A stretch of DNA of 9,304 nucleotides from Pseudomonadota bacterium (GTDB lineage: Bacteria > Pseudomonadota > Alphaproteobacteria > Rhizobiales > Rhizobiaceae): positions 1-9,304 of the forward strand of contig JAEXMK010000110.1 of assembly GCA_023444445.1 (NCBI GenBank), written 5' to 3'. A program made the position numbers and the translations under genes. The notes below the pieces were generated by a model, which searched no databases, was not told the DNA's origin, and saw only the letters and a program-made list of their open reading frames with translations. This document shows positions 8,898-9,304 of this stretch, piece after piece (the stretch's first letter is position 1; the number at the start of each line of letters is the position of its first letter).

Positions 8898-9275
8898 ATG
8901 AATACCAATGCCGATCAAGCGATCCGGTTCGGCCGTATCGCCGCAATGCTTCCCGTCAAGAATATCCAGAAGGCCCATGATTTTTATGTGGGCGTGCTGG
9001 GCTTCACCAAAACCTTCGAAAACGGCAATCCCGTTGGCTTCATGATCATGAAGCAGGGCAATGCCGAACTGCACCTGACCTTGCAGCCATCGCACAAGGC
9101 AGCCCCCTTCAACGTGGCGCATATGATGGTGAGCGATGTCGACGCGCTGCACGCCCTTTGCAGGGCGCACGGCCTGCGCATCATCAAGGGGCTGCAGGAC
9201 AAGGATTATGGTCTGCGGGCCTTCGTTTTCGAAGACCCGGATGGCAACCGCATCGATGTCGGGCAAGCCATATAA
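8898..9275 (+). CDS. VOC family protein (glyoxalase/bleomycin-resistance fold)
   Basis: Small protein of 125 residues with one vicinal-oxygen-chelate domain, built from two beta-alpha-beta-beta-beta units. The first unit has AAMLPVKNIQKAHDFYVGVLGF (split around 15-36) and AELHLTL (56-62); the second has HMMVSDVDALHALC (75-88) and ends with the typical FEDPDGNRIDV (111-121). H75 and residues in the ELH segment could be metal ligands, but the set cannot be confirmed by eye. Members include glyoxalases, fosfomycin or bleomycin resistance proteins and dioxygenases; nothing here decides between them, and the name bleomycin-resistance would be over-precise. ATG 8898 is chosen for GAGG 7 bases upstream; the frame is open to 8751, but that part overlaps the divergent control region. 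Cytosolic, apparently monocistronic. Confidence 0.9.
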   Translation: MNTNADQAIRFGRIAAMLPVKNIQKAHDFYVGVLGFTKTFENGNPVGFMIMKQGNAELHLTLQPSHKAAPFNVAHMMVSDVDALHALCRAHGLRIIKGLQDKDYGLRAFVFEDPDGNRIDVGQAI

Positions 9276-9304
9276 AGGCCAGATCCGGCGGCGCGGTTCA
9301 CTCC

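Noticed and set aside
8736..9266. 176-codon minus-strand frame opposite the VOC gene
   Set aside because: It is a shadow of a protein with clear VOC motifs (ELHL, FEDPDGNRIDV); it has no features of its own.

Overview
The window looks like a stretch of core chromosome from a Rhizobiaceae alphaproteobacterium, most probably Agrobacterium or Rhizobium. This rests on the high GC content, a rhizobial-type malic enzyme fused to a phosphotransacetylase-like domain, a DUF2865 protein (a mainly Rhizobiales family), a bluB gene under a cobalamin riboswitch, and an STAS-MlaE permease. The genus is inferred from protein character and was not tested by any search. No phage, transposon, CRISPR, tRNA or rRNA signal is visible.

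Layout, left to right. (1) 1-944, minus: 5' part of an MlaE-type lipid-transport permease with an N-terminal STAS domain, cut by the window edge. (2) 945-1087: divergent control region with four TGAC elements arranged as a 20-bp direct repeat. (3) 1088-2071, plus: dipeptide epimerase / N-acetyl-D-Glu racemase type enzyme of the enolase superfamily. (4) 2085-2119: a strong bidirectional terminator between convergent genes. (5) 2138-2977, minus: an LpxH/PlcP-like metallophosphoesterase with a Pho-box-like sequence 56 bp upstream. (6) 3211-5526, plus: malic enzyme. (7) 5681-6763, plus: secreted, cysteine-rich DUF2865 protein of unknown function, behind a leader with two hairpins. (8) 6770-7456, minus: bluB (5,6-dimethylbenzimidazole synthase), with a candidate promoter, cobalamin riboswitch and ribosome-binding-site hairpin in order between 7734 and 7457. 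(9) 7889-8719, minus: TolB-like six-bladed propeller protein without a signal peptide. (10) 8898-9275, plus: small VOC (glyoxalase/bleomycin-resistance fold) protein.

The genes are mostly single transcription units in alternating orientation and do not form one pathway. Themes are envelope lipid handling (MlaE, the metallophosphoesterase), central carbon metabolism (malic enzyme), amino-acid or peptidoglycan-peptide turnover (epimerase) and B12 lower-ligand synthesis (bluB). I see no new multi-gene system. The observations most worth following are regulatory: the Pho-box-like site suggests that the gene annotated as LpxH-like may be a phosphate-starvation phospholipase C of the PlcP type; the riboswitch-bluB leader can be read almost completely from promoter to ribosome-binding site; and the 20-bp repeated TGAC array suggests an unknown regulator acting between the mla permease and the epimerase.
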